Origin: Bacteroidales bacterium MB20-C3-3
GTDB taxonomy: Bacteria; Bacteroidota; Bacteroidia; Bacteroidales; UBA932
Assembly: GCA_035609245.1 (NCBI GenBank)
Contig: CP141202.1
Location: 2,232,001 to 2,296,000, forward strand
Reading direction: 5' to 3'
DNA length: 64,000 bases
Numbering within the stretch: position 1 is the first letter of the stretch; every line of letters starts with the position of its first letter. The position numbers were made by a program, and so were the translations under genes. Below are positions 1 to 8,915 of the stretch, piece by piece. The notes below the pieces were generated by a model, which was not told the origin of the DNA, did no database searches, and worked only from the letters and a program-made list of their open reading frames with translations.

Positions 1-113
1 AATGTTGCAAGATCCTTTGCTAATACACGAGCTGCTTCAATCAAGTCAGTTACTTTTACCTGAATGACTACATCAGGATACTCCATAGCAAGAGTATAAA
101 CATCAATTCCCAT
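1..113 (-). CDS. Hypothetical protein, N-terminal fragment
   Basis: An open frame runs off the left edge from an ATG at 113. The 37 visible residues begin MGIDVYTLAMEYPD and continue into an amphipathic stretch (VTDLIEAARVLAKDL). The pattern resembles small cytoplasmic proteins common on Bacteroidales conjugative elements, with a short N-terminal tail, a YPD turn and a helix, but I do not recognise a named family. Its position beside IS and rteC debris fits an integrative element continuing to the left. The reading frame is clear and the function unknown. Confidence 0.5.
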   Translation of the reverse strand, partial: MGIDVYTLAMEYPDVVIQVKVTDLIEAARVLAKDLAT

Positions 114-389
114 AATATGAATAATCAGGAATTGCACCCCTCCCCATCCACCTCCAAGCAGTGGTATCGTTCGGTGTTTGGGACCAGAATGATAACTTGG
201 ATTTTATCGTCTGACCCGTAACAAAATTGTGTAAAAACGTAATAAATCAGGAATTTATCGTGTTTACGTAAAATAGGTTTTTGCAGGTAACAATAGAATG
301 GAATCTTTCTCAGATAGTTACAAAAATAACTTGATTCTTCCGGTAACAATCAGGTAACAATTACCGGGATCAAATAAAAAATTATCTTA
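114..389. other. Intergenic stretch without a supported gene
   Basis: AT-rich DNA between the partial gene at the left edge and the IS3 remnant. A 74-codon frame on the minus strand exists here, but its translation has no domain, signal or low-complexity pattern that would support a gene. I see no terminator or repeat longer than about ten bases. Confidence 0.4.
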
Positions 390-1204
390 TGAGATGGTCT
401 AGTTTTTCAGACAGTTTTTTATTGAATTTTTAATTTATTCACGTAAGTAGTTCTTTGACAAATATATAAATTTTGAATTAGGAATTACGCCGCTTTGTTG
501 AATATTTTTGCCGGCGTTGTGTAATCCAGGCTTGAATGCTCTCTCAAATTATTGTAAAAATTTACAAACTCGCTGCAGCACCTATGCAAATCTGTACCAT
601 TCTCAGGGAGTTCTAAATATATTTTATCATATTTGATAGTCCTGAAAAACCTCTCAACGAATGAATCGTCTGTTGCTCTTCCTTTTCCGTCCATAGATAT
701 CTGTATTTCTTGTTCTTTAAGGAAATTGATATATTCTTCAGATGTAAACTGGCTTCCCTGATCTGAGTTGATTATTTTGGGAGAGCCATATCTTATAATG
801 GCATCAGAAATTGCATTTACAACCCACTCAGCTGTCATTGTATTTGACAAACTCCAACCCACAAGATATCGACTGTAGATATCAATTATTGCAAAGAGAT
901 ACATATAACCCTTTTTAAGAGGGATATAGGAGATATCTATTGCCCAAACATGATTGGTTTCATTTATCGGTAAGTTTCTCAAAAGGTAGGGATACTTGTA
1001 TTTAGCCGGATCACAAAATGTTGTTCTGGGCTTACAATAAATGGTCTTTATACGCATCAAACGCATTAGAGAACGTACCTTGTATCGGCCAATGTTGAAG
1101 CCCAAACGTTTAAAAGCTTGATACATTCTTCTGGTTCCTCTGGTTGGATCTTCAGTATAAAGAAAATCAATGTTTCTCAGTAGGCATCCGATAAAACCCA
1201 TATT
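390..1204 (-). mobile_element. IS3-family insertion sequence remnant
   Basis: The element keeps the catalytic OrfB frame on the minus strand and a candidate terminal end at about 390, where the sequence TGAGATGGTCTAG starts in the TG form usual for IS3 ends. OrfA and the opposite end are missing: OrfB coding stops at 1201 and an IS66-type end starts at 1205. The most economical reading is that IS66 inserted near the 5' end of IS3 orfB and the rest was later lost. The element should be immobile. The right boundary is firm; the left one is an estimate. Confidence 0.6.
485..1201 (-). pseudogene. IS3-family transposase OrfB, 5'-truncated
   Basis: This is the DDE transposase of an IS3-family element. 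The 238-residue frame carries an HTH_21-like start (DPTRGTRRM) followed by the rve integrase core. The catalytic triad is visible as D in WAIDISYI, D in NSDQGSQFTS and E in DSFVERFFRTIK. Full OrfB proteins are roughly 270-290 residues, so about 20 or more N-terminal residues are missing, as is OrfA with the frameshift site normally needed for expression. The apparent ATG at 1201 lies only a few bases from the IS66 end and is probably fortuitous. Confidence 0.8.
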
Positions 1205-1250
1205 GTAACCCTAGTTTGGCCTATTTAATTTTGTTTTAAAATTAAACGTC

Positions 1251-1616
1251 ATGACACTAGAGGAGTACGAACAACTGGAACAGGATTTTTTATCATCAAC
1301 CACTGACATCCGGTCCTTTCTTCAACGCAGAGGAGTTAGCCATCACAAGTATTACTACTGGAAGCGCAAATCAAGAGAGCTAAAAGAGTCTGCAGTTGTC
1401 TCTGAGGGTCAGTTTCTTCCCATTGATCTTCATTCTGGCAGTCTAATCAAACCTTCTAAACGAGGCAAAAGTGCAAAACAGCCATTAATCGGCCAGGGTG
1501 AGATTGAGATTGAGCTTCGTACCCCTTCCGGTGCTGAGTTCCGTATCCGGGGTATTATGGACTCACTCATGTTAAGTACTATCATCGCTTCAACCTCAGG
1601 CCGCCGCAATGTTTAG
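1251..1616 (+). CDS. IS66 accessory protein TnpA-like (Orf1)
   Basis: A 121-residue protein matching the first accessory gene of IS66 elements. It has a helix-turn-helix-like N-terminus (roughly residues 8-40, with the SFLQRRGVSHHKYYYWKRK stretch) and a short beta-rich C-terminus (IEIELRTPSGAEFRIRG). In complete elements it is required for transposition together with TnpB and TnpC, with a probable DNA-binding role. It overlaps tnpB by 8 bp, which suggests coupled translation. With tnpC missing it has no evident partner here. Confidence 0.75.
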   Translation: MTLEEYEQLEQDFLSSTTDIRSFLQRRGVSHHKYYYWKRKSRELKESAVVSEGQFLPIDLHSGSLIKPSKRGKSAKQPLIGQGEIEIELRTPSGAEFRIRGIMDSLMLSTIIASTSGRRNV

Positions 1617-1965
1617 TCTTAATGACAGCATGCGTTACCTTCTCTACAGTGAGCCCACAGATATGCGCAAGAGTTACCACACCCTGAGTGGTCTTGTAAC
1701 AAACAATATGGGACTCAATGTACGCAACGGAGATGTCTTTATCTTCGTTAACAAGGCCCGTAACAGAATCAAACTACTTCATATGGAGCCAGGTGGTCTT
1801 GTTATCTACTCCAAACTGCTTGAAGAGGGTCGTTTTCGCCTTCCTTCAAGAGATCCTGAGCAAGGTAGTGTCAAAATGAACTGGCTTGACCTGGTGATGA
1901 TGGTTGAGGGAGTTATGGATGACCCGGCGACAAGATTAAGGCGATTAAAAAGAGTAAATATTTAG
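1609..1965 (+). CDS. tnpB: IS66 accessory protein TnpB (Orf2, PF05717-like)
   Basis: A 118-residue protein of the IS66 Orf2 family, recognisable by YLLYSEPTDMRKSYHTLSGLV near the N-terminus, the VFIFVNKARNRIKLL strand and the GGLVIYSKLLEEGRF segment. The length is normal for the family. TnpB is an accessory factor of unknown biochemistry needed with TnpC. The last residues (TRLRRLKRVNI) may be native or may come from the deletion junction just downstream. Confidence 0.8.
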   Translation: MFSLNDSMRYLLYSEPTDMRKSYHTLSGLVTNNMGLNVRNGDVFIFVNKARNRIKLLHMEPGGLVIYSKLLEEGRFRLPSRDPEQGSVKMNWLDLVMMVEGVMDDPATRLRRLKRVNI

Positions 1966-2219
1966 CATAAAATATTGGTAATTATTTGGTAATATATTAA
2001 TCTAAAACATAGTCTGGGCTTAATTTCCTTGAAAAATAATATTTCTTCTTCTTCATTATGAAAATCATATGCCAAGATAAATGCTTTCAAATGCTTGAAC
2101 GCATCGGTAAGTACACGGGAAGCCTCCAACGACTTTGTAACTATACTGATTTCCGAGCATTCAATTTGCTCAACTTTCATATCAACCTCTTTTTTAAGAC
2201 TGGAAGTAAATTGAATCAT
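1962..2219 (-). pseudogene. rteC: RteC N-terminal fragment
   Basis: An 85-residue frame matches the N-terminal part of RteC, the tetracycline-responsive regulator of excision of CTnDOT-type conjugative transposons. The diagnostic segment is the helix ending in EEEEILFFKEIKPRLCFRLIYY. RteC proteins are about 220-280 residues, so two thirds are missing. The break falls at about 1985-1990, where the frame continues into IS66-side sequence (QIITNILC). The fragment shows that a conjugative element once occupied this site. It is probably non-functional. Confidence 0.65.
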
Positions 2220-2339
2220 ATTTCCGCACTTTATTTATACCAAAGCCTGATAAAACAGGGTTCCATTACTTATTGAGCTACTTTGGATATTAATTATTAT
2301 ACTAACATATTTATTCCCAAAATCATAAAACGGACATAT

Positions 2340-4283
2340 TTAAAGTTTCATCCGCAAAATCCTTATTGCATTTAGTATTGCCAATAATGACACTCCCACG
2401 TCGGCAAATACCGCTTCCCATAAAGTAGCAACCCCTCCTGCGCCCAAAATCAACACAATAAGTTTTACGCCGAAAGCCAAACTTATATTTTGTATGACAA
2501 TCCGGCGGGTTGCTTTTCCGATCCTGATTGCAGTTGCTATCCGGCTCGGTTGGTCTGTTTGTATGATAACGTCTGCTGTTTCGATAGCAACATCGCTACC
2601 CAATCCCCCCATAGCTATACCTACATCACTCATGGCAAGAACGGGAGCATCATTTATTCCGTCGCCAACAAATGCGATGTTATTTAAAGGATTAGACTTC
2701 AATTGTTCTACATACTCGACTTTCCCTTCGGGAAGTAAATCGCCATAAGCCTGACCGATGTTTAGTTCTGTTGCCAGTTTTGAAACGATAGCCTGTTTGT
2801 CGCCGGAAAGCATTACGATATTTTTGATACCTAATTCCCTTAAAGCATTTATGGCTACGGCTGCATCTTCTTTAGGTGCATCCGCCACAAGGATGTAGCC
2901 TGCATATAGCCCGTCAATGGCACAAACAACAATCGTTTCGGGTATTGTAGTAATCTCCACAGGAAATTCAATACTGTTTTTAATCAATAATTTGGGATTA
3001 CCTACCAATACTATTTTCTTGTCGATTGATGCTTGAAGCCCATAGCCTGCAATTTCATTTACAATCTCCGGTTTAATAACTTCAAGATTCTGCTGATTGG
3101 CATATTCAACAATCGCTTTAGCTATCGGATGCGTACTTTGCGTTTCTATTGAAGCAACGAGACTTATTAAGTCTGTTTCAATAATATGGTTTGCAGGGAC
3201 TATCTTCTGAACACTGAAAACACCTTGTGTCAGCGTTCCCGTTTTATCCATTACCACCGTATTGACTTTTGTAATTGCTTCCAGATAGTTGCTTCCCTTA
3301 AACAATATACCATTCCTCGAAGCGGCTCCTATACCGCCAAAATAGCCAAGCGGAATACTTATTACCAATGCACACGGACAAGATATTACCAAGAATACAA
3401 GCCCTCTATAAATCCAGTCATAAAAGACATAATCGAATGTGGGATTGATAGCAGAATATGCTAATGGCAACAATACAATCAGTGCTGCCAATGCGACCAC
3501 TATCGGAGTATATATTCGGGCAAACTTACGAATGAACTGTTCAGCAGGTGCTTTCTTTTCGGTTGCGTTCTGAACAAGGTCAAGAATACGAGCCAAAGCA
3601 CTCATGCCGAACGGTTTTGTAACCTCAATTCTTGATACATTGTCAGTAAGTATCATACCAGCAAATACTTCTTCACTTTTCCGTATCGTTCTGGGAACGC
3701 TCTCGCCAGTTAGTGCCGAAGTATTAAAAGATGCCGATTCGTTCAGTAAAATTCCGTCAAGAGGAACTCTTTCGCCTACCTTCACTTCTACTATATCACC
3801 TACATTTACATTTTCCGGCGAAACCGTTTCGGTTTTATCCATCTTAATAACTGTTGCTGTTTCGGGACGTACATCAAGCAATGCACTGATACTTCTTTTT
3901 GCTCGGTTTACTGCACTATCCTGAAACAGCTCTCCCACAGCGTAGAACAGCATCACGGCAACCCCTTCGGGGTATTCTCCAATGAAGAATGCCCCGATAG
4001 TTGCGATGCTCATTAATGTATATTCGCTGAAAATATCTTTCTGGCGAATACTTTCCCATGCTTCTATAATTACAGGTATTCCAACCGGAATATATGCTAT
4101 TATATACCATGCCAACCTTATCCAATTATTTGAAAAGAAAGACAGGTCTGCGGTAGAAAAGATTATGCCTGCTATTAACATGACAAATGAAATGGCAGCC
4201 CTTATATATGCTTTCTTTTGCGAAAAATTTTCTTCTTTTCCGGTAGTGTTTACTGAACAACTACCACTACTGCAATTACTCAT
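2340..4283 (-). CDS. Zn/Cd/Pb-type P1B ATPase
   Basis: An inner-membrane heavy-metal efflux ATPase of 647 residues. All P1B signatures are present: TGES phosphatase motif (about 192-195), the CPC metal-site motif in transmembrane helix 6 (SCPCAL, about 301-306), DKTGT phosphorylation site (Asp346), the HP dipeptide (385-386) and the GDGINDAP hinge (540-547). CPC together with C-terminal features typical of ZntA/CadA suggests divalent Zn2+, Cd2+ or Pb2+. The N-terminus lacks a full HMA domain and has only a short Cys/Ser-rich tail (CSSGSCS). It is the last gene of the metal operon, 12 bp after the small membrane protein gene. Substrate assignment is inference. Confidence 0.9.
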   Translation of the reverse strand: MSNCSSGSCSVNTTGKEENFSQKKAYIRAAISFVMLIAGIIFSTADLSFFSNNWIRLAWYIIAYIPVGIPVIIEAWESIRQKDIFSEYTLMSIATIGAFFIGEYPEGVAVMLFYAVGELFQDSAVNRAKRSISALLDVRPETATVIKMDKTETVSPENVNVGDIVEVKVGERVPLDGILLNESASFNTSALTGESVPRTIRKSEEVFAGMILTDNVSRIEVTKPFGMSALARILDLVQNATEKKAPAEQFIRKFARIYTPIVVALAALIVLLPLAYSAINPTFDYVFYDWIYRGLVFLVISCPCALVISIPLGYFGGIGAASRNGILFKGSNYLEAITKVNTVVMDKTGTLTQGVFSVQKIVPANHIIETDLISLVASIETQSTHPIAKAIVEYANQQNLEVIKPEIVNEIAGYGLQASIDKKIVLVGNPKLLIKNSIEFPVEITTIPETIVVCAIDGLYAGYILVADAPKEDAAVAINALRELGIKNIVMLSGDKQAIVSKLATELNIGQAYGDLLPEGKVEYVEQLKSNPLNNIAFVGDGINDAPVLAMSDVGIAMGGLGSDVAIETADVIIQTDQPSRIATAIRIGKATRRIVIQNISLAFGVKLIVLILGAGGVATLWEAVFADVGVSLLAILNAIRILRMKL

Positions 4284-4295
4284 AATTATTATAAT

Positions 4296-4565
4296 TTATT
4301 GTTTATACTTCTTGTACAAGTCCTCATTAAAAAACGCAAATGGCATAAGAGCAAAGAAAATCCCAAAGAATAAAACCTCTTTTAGTGGCCAATTATGAAA
4401 GAAACAATGAGGATTCCCACATCTGGTAACAAAGTACCACAGTAAAACGCCTAATATTACTCCAACGGCAATACTTGTTACTATAATCCATTTTTTAGCC
4501 TTTGAGCTTAATTTCTTTTTTTTGGCAATGCTATTGCCCTTCTTTTTATTTTGCTGCTTTTTCAT
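4296..4565 (-). CDS. Small Lys-rich membrane protein in metal-efflux operon
   Basis: An 89-residue protein with a very basic N-terminus (Lys-rich, residues 1-26), two predicted transmembrane segments (about 28-47 and 62-80) and between them a short Cys/His loop (RCGNPHCFFHNW) that could bind a metal. It resembles the small DUF6132-type proteins near Bacteroidota metal systems in general design, though I cannot assign it. The gene lies 12 bp from each neighbour in the efflux operon, so co-expression is likely. The function is unknown; an accessory role to the P-type ATPase is a guess. Confidence 0.7.
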   Translation of the reverse strand: MKKQQNKKKGNSIAKKKKLSSKAKKWIIVTSIAVGVILGVLLWYFVTRCGNPHCFFHNWPLKEVLFFGIFFALMPFAFFNEDLYKKYKQ

Positions 4566-4576
4566 GGCATCCCATT

Positions 4577-5755
4577 TTAGAGTTCTACGGCTGATAGTTC
4601 AGCAAAAGCCTTTTGATAATCCCTTTCGGCTTCCAATGCCTGATTAACCGTATCATAATACAAACCAATTTCAACCATGTATTCAAGCAGGGAAATTTCT
4701 CCGGCATCAAGTGCCCTTTTTAGCAAATCGGTATTATTAACATTGATGAGTGATTTTCGGTAATTATCGGCTGTCAGCTTCAATCCAAATGCCCGATTGT
4801 ACAATATCTGAATTTGGCTGTAAAACTGCTGTTTACTGTCTTTTTGCCGTGATTCGGCAGCCCTGACAGCAGCTTTAGCTTGTTTTACCCTGTTTTTATT
4901 TTCCCACAATGGAATTGATACACCCAGAGAAATCCCCTGAAAGCGCTGACCGACTACTTTTTCACTCATATAACCTGCCGAAAAAGTAGGCAACCCCATA
5001 GCTTTACTCAACGATACCTGTTTTTTACTGACTTCTATTTCCTGCTTTACATAGGCGAGAACAGGATTCTTTTCTTCCGCCTGAACATACCAGTCTTCAA
5101 AATTCAAAGGGAGTTCAACCTGATTATATTGCGTATCATTCAATACTACATCAATTCCCCCGTTCAGCCTTTTCAGTTGCGATAACAAGGCATTCCGCTC
5201 AACGTCGATACGGGATATTTCGCCTTGTACAGTTGATAAATTCAGACTTACTTTGTTATATTCCAATATATTTGCATCGCCTCTATCCATACGTTCTTTA
5301 TATCCCGAAGCGATTGTTTGGGCGTGTTGCAAACGTAAATCCAACTCTTTTTTCAAGGCATTGTAATATATCAATTCGGTACAATACTGTTTTGCTTCCA
5401 AAAGAATATTCATTCGGTCGGATTTATACTGCCACTCCACCAAATCATTCCTCCCATTAGCTAACCTGCCTTTCATTCCGGTTATGGTAGGAATATCAAA
5501 AGTCTGTGATACGCTCAAATCGGTACGGTTCCCAATATCTGTGGGATTTCCCCACAGATAATTGAAGCCCACTTCCGGATTATCAAGATAAATACCCGTT
5601 CTATTTTCTAACTTCTGCGCATCCGCACTTTCACGGAGCGATTTTAATGTTGTATTGTTTTCTTCTATCGAAGTCAATACAGAGTTGATATTTGTTTGAG
5701 CATTCAAGGTAATGCCCGTGAACAATATCAATATGGTTATTATGATCGTTTTCAT
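4577..5755 (-). CDS. TolC-like outer membrane efflux protein
   Basis: The outer-membrane channel of the tripartite heavy-metal pump. The chosen start at 5755 gives 392 residues beginning with a clear signal peptide (MKTIIITILILFTGITLNAQ). A longer in-frame start at 5818 would overlap the pump gene and put charged residues before the signal. The body has the long alternating helices of the OEP family (ETALNS-type repeats, e.g. RLANGRNDLVEWQYKSDR) with many Gln/Lys-rich coiled-coil segments. It starts 7 bp after the RND gene ends. CusC/CzcC-type function follows from context. Confidence 0.85.
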   Translation of the reverse strand: MKTIIITILILFTGITLNAQTNINSVLTSIEENNTTLKSLRESADAQKLENRTGIYLDNPEVGFNYLWGNPTDIGNRTDLSVSQTFDIPTITGMKGRLANGRNDLVEWQYKSDRMNILLEAKQYCTELIYYNALKKELDLRLQHAQTIASGYKERMDRGDANILEYNKVSLNLSTVQGEISRIDVERNALLSQLKRLNGGIDVVLNDTQYNQVELPLNFEDWYVQAEEKNPVLAYVKQEIEVSKKQVSLSKAMGLPTFSAGYMSEKVVGQRFQGISLGVSIPLWENKNRVKQAKAAVRAAESRQKDSKQQFYSQIQILYNRAFGLKLTADNYRKSLINVNNTDLLKRALDAGEISLLEYMVEIGLYYDTVNQALEAERDYQKAFAELSAVEL

Positions 5756-5762
5756 TTGAATC

Positions 5763-8700
5763 TTATTTATTGTTTTCTTCATTTTCATTCTCACTCTCTT
5801 CCAAAACTTCTGTTGCAACCATTTTTCTGTTGGTCATCAGAAACATGATAGGAATTATAAAACCATTCAAAAGCGTAGATGTAAGCAATCCTCCGAGAAT
5901 AACCTGCGCCATCGGGCTTTGTATTTCATTACCCGGAAGATCACCGCCTAAAGCAAGCGGAATAAGCGCAAGACCGGAAGTTAATGCTGTCATCAGGATT
6001 GGGTTCAAACGGTCTAATGAACCGTGTATTACGCTTTCCATTTTACTATAACCTTCTGCAACCAAGTCATTGTAACGAGATATTAAAAGCATTCCGTTTC
6101 GGGTGGCAATACCGAAAAGCGATATAAAACCAATAATAGCAGGAATACTCATAACCCCAGTAGTAAAGAATATGGTAAATACGCCACCAATTAAAGCTAA
6201 TGGGAGATTCAGAAGAATAACGGCGGATTGGTTTATGCTCTTGAATTGCGCATACAATAACAGGAATATCACCAAAATAGAAAAGATTGATGTGATGAGC
6301 AAGGTACGGGAAGCAGCCTGTTCACTTTCAAACTGTCCGCCATACTCAATATGATAGCCTTCCGGCAAAGTTATTTCTTCATTTACCGTCTTTTGAATAT
6401 CATTTACCACACCTCTTAAATCACGTCCTGCGACATTGGCTGAAATAACAATCTTCCGGGCGACATTCTCTCTGTTAATCGTATTGGGGCCTGTCGTCGA
6501 AGTTATTTCAGCAATATTACCTAATGGTATTTTACGTCCGTTGGCATCTACAATCAGGTTCTTAATCCTGTCGGCTGTTTCCCGGCTGTCATCATTCACT
6601 TTCAAGGTAAGGTCGAAAGACCTGTTTTCTTCATAGACCTGCGAAACAACTTCCCCTGCCAACATTATATTGACAATCTCTGCAAATTCGGGTAAGGTAA
6701 TGCCGTATTTAGCCATTACTTCCCTTTTCGGTTCTATCTTTAATTGTGGACGCTCTATCTGCTGTTCCACATTCAAATCGGCAATGCCTTCAATGTCTTC
6801 AATAGAAGCCTTGATTTGATTTCCCAAAGCAAACATTTTATTCAGATCTGTTCCGAACAGTTTGATAGCAATATTAGCCCGTGTTCCCGATAGCATTGCA
6901 TCGATACGATGTGAAATAGGTTGTCCGATTTCTATATTGACACCCGGCAATACTTTCAATTTTTCCCTTATTTCGGCTAATACTTCATCTTTGGAACGTT
7001 TGTCAAGAATGAACGGAGCTTCAATTTCTGATACGTTTACGCCCAAAGCGTGTTCATCCAGTTCTGCACGTCCAGTTTTACGTCCTACGGTTTGTATTTC
7101 AGGAACAGAAAGCAGAATATTTTCGGCTATGCGCCCCATTTTATCGGATTCTGCAAGGGATATTCCCGGCATTGTACTCACACTAATTGTAAAAGAACCT
7201 TCGTTGAATGGGGGTAAAAAACTTCTACCTAATGTAAAAAACATGATTACAGCAGCCACCAGAACACCACCTGTTATACCAAGTACCCATTTTTTATGAG
7301 TGAGTGCCCATTTTAGGGCTTTTTCATATACAATTTTCACTTTCCTGACAATATAAGGCTCACGTTCGGGTTTGTCTCCTTTTCGGGGTTTACCTAATAA
7401 ATAGCTACACAATACAGGTGTAAGCGTAAGAGCAACAACCGTAGAGGCAATCAATGCCATGATAAATGCTACTCCCAGAGGAGCAAGCATACGTCCTTCC
7501 ATTCCTGAAAGGAAAAACAGAGGAACAAAACTGGCAATAATGATAAGCGTTGAGTAAAGAATAGGCATACGTACCTCTTTTGACGCTTCAAAAACAATGG
7601 TCAATACCGTTTTTTGTTCTTCTTTTGGCTTCTGTCTGTTTTCCCGTAGCCGTTTAAATACATTTTCAACGTCCACAATAGCATCATCGACCAAAGAACC
7701 GATAGCAATAGCCATACCGCCTAAGCTCATGGTATTGATAGTCAAACCCATGAATTTAAGGGAAAGTATGGCAAAAACTAATGCAAGCGGAATCGTAACA
7801 AGCGAAATAACGGTTGTACGGGCGTTCATCAAAAAGATAACCAATATGATTACTACAAAAATCCCTCCTTCGTATAAAGATTTTTGCACGTTATTAATTG
7901 AATTGTCAATGAAACGGGCTTGGCGGAAAATATCGGTGGAAATTTTCACGTCAGCAGGTAATGTCTGCTGTAATTCTGCAAGGGATTCATCCAGTTTGTC
8001 TGTTAAATCCAGTGTGCTTGTCGCGGGCTGTTTGGTTATCGTCATCAACACAGCAGGTTTACCATCATTTGAAGCAATACCCAGCTTAGGTGCCTTATCT
8101 CCTATTTGTACATCTGCTATGTTTTCCAAAAGTATGGGAATATCATTAACGGTTTTGATGACTGCTTTACCTAATGCTGAAACCTTATTGGTAGAAAGTA
8201 CCCCACGTATGATATACTCGTTTCCATATTCATACAAAACACCTCCGGCGGCATTCTGATTCATTTCAGTAACTACTTCTATCACTTCATTCAACCCGAT
8301 TCCGTAGTGTTTCATCTTTTCAGGGTTAAGTAAAATCTGATACTCCTTAATTTCACCTCCTATTACAGTAACTTGTGCTACACCGCCTGTCGATAATAAA
8401 CGGGGGCGGATTGTCCAGTCTGCTAATGTTCGTAAGTCCTGTAATGAAGTGGAATCTGCAGTAAGACCGATTATCATTAATTCTCCCAAAATGGATGACT
8501 GTGGCCCTAATGTCGGATTACCAACATTGGAGGGCAAATCATCTTTTACTACGGATAATTTTTCAGACACAATCTGTCTGGCTCGATAGATGTCCGTTCC
8601 CCAATTAAATTCAACCCATACAATGGAAAATCCTGTGGTAGAAGATGAACGCACACGGCGCACATCTGTCGCTCCGTTCAATGCTGTTTCAACAGGAAAA

Positions 8701-8897
8701 CTTACCAAACGTTCAACTTCTTCGGGTGCCATACCCTTTGCTTCTGTCATCACAACGACTGTCGGTGCATTCAAATCCGGGAATACATCGACTTCCATAT
8801 TAACGGCAGTATAAGTTCCTGCCAACATTAATAATACGGATGCCACTAAAACAACCATCCGGTTGTTTAGCGAGAATTTAATTATTTTGTTCAACAT
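5763..8897 (-). CDS. CusA/CzcA-family heavy-metal RND transporter
   Basis: An inner-membrane proton-driven pump of 1044 residues, the usual length for HME-RND proteins. It has the N-terminal membrane helix (NNRMVVLVASVLLMLAGTY), two large periplasmic domains, and the acidic proton-relay helix of TM4 (SLVDDAIVDVENVFKRL, near residue 405). The C-terminal repeat of the fold ends in a Glu/Asn-rich tail. The motif does not match CzcA (DFG..DGAVV) or CusA exactly, so the ion cannot be named from sequence; Zn2+, Co2+, Cd2+ or Cu+ are all possible. It sits between the adaptor gene (18 bp upstream) and the channel gene. Confidence 0.92.
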   Translation of the reverse strand: MLNKIIKFSLNNRMVVLVASVLLMLAGTYTAVNMEVDVFPDLNAPTVVVMTEAKGMAPEEVERLVSFPVETALNGATDVRRVRSSSTTGFSIVWVEFNWGTDIYRARQIVSEKLSVVKDDLPSNVGNPTLGPQSSILGELMIIGLTADSTSLQDLRTLADWTIRPRLLSTGGVAQVTVIGGEIKEYQILLNPEKMKHYGIGLNEVIEVVTEMNQNAAGGVLYEYGNEYIIRGVLSTNKVSALGKAVIKTVNDIPILLENIADVQIGDKAPKLGIASNDGKPAVLMTITKQPATSTLDLTDKLDESLAELQQTLPADVKISTDIFRQARFIDNSINNVQKSLYEGGIFVVIILVIFLMNARTTVISLVTIPLALVFAILSLKFMGLTINTMSLGGMAIAIGSLVDDAIVDVENVFKRLRENRQKPKEEQKTVLTIVFEASKEVRMPILYSTLIIIASFVPLFFLSGMEGRMLAPLGVAFIMALIASTVVALTLTPVLCSYLLGKPRKGDKPEREPYIVRKVKIVYEKALKWALTHKKWVLGITGGVLVAAVIMFFTLGRSFLPPFNEGSFTISVSTMPGISLAESDKMGRIAENILLSVPEIQTVGRKTGRAELDEHALGVNVSEIEAPFILDKRSKDEVLAEIREKLKVLPGVNIEIGQPISHRIDAMLSGTRANIAIKLFGTDLNKMFALGNQIKASIEDIEGIADLNVEQQIERPQLKIEPKREVMAKYGITLPEFAEIVNIMLAGEVVSQVYEENRSFDLTLKVNDDSRETADRIKNLIVDANGRKIPLGNIAEITSTTGPNTINRENVARKIVISANVAGRDLRGVVNDIQKTVNEEITLPEGYHIEYGGQFESEQAASRTLLITSIFSILVIFLLLYAQFKSINQSAVILLNLPLALIGGVFTIFFTTGVMSIPAIIGFISLFGIATRNGMLLISRYNDLVAEGYSKMESVIHGSLDRLNPILMTALTSGLALIPLALGGDLPGNEIQSPMAQVILGGLLTSTLLNGFIIPIMFLMTNRKMVATEVLEESENENEENNK

Positions 8898-8915
8898 AAT
8901 AATTCGTGTTAAGGG

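Larger units (their letters stand above)
1205..1965 (+). mobile_element. IS66-family insertion sequence, partial (tnpA-tnpB only)
   Basis: The element begins at 1205 with GTAACCC; IS66 elements typically start with GTAA. Two accessory genes follow with an 8-bp overlap, but the large tnpC transposase gene that should come next is absent. After 1965 there is about 25 bp of AT-rich sequence with the octamer TTGGTAAT repeated twice, and then the rteC fragment starts on the other strand. A deletion therefore removed tnpC and the right end together with the C-terminal half of rteC. Confidence 0.65.

Noticed and set aside
125-349. 74-codon minus-strand frame near the left edge
   Set aside because: No recognisable domain, signal or neighbour relation; composition resembles intergenic DNA.
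7597-8259. 220-codon frame antisense to the RND pump gene
   Set aside because: No family features; a shadow frame of a well-supported gene.
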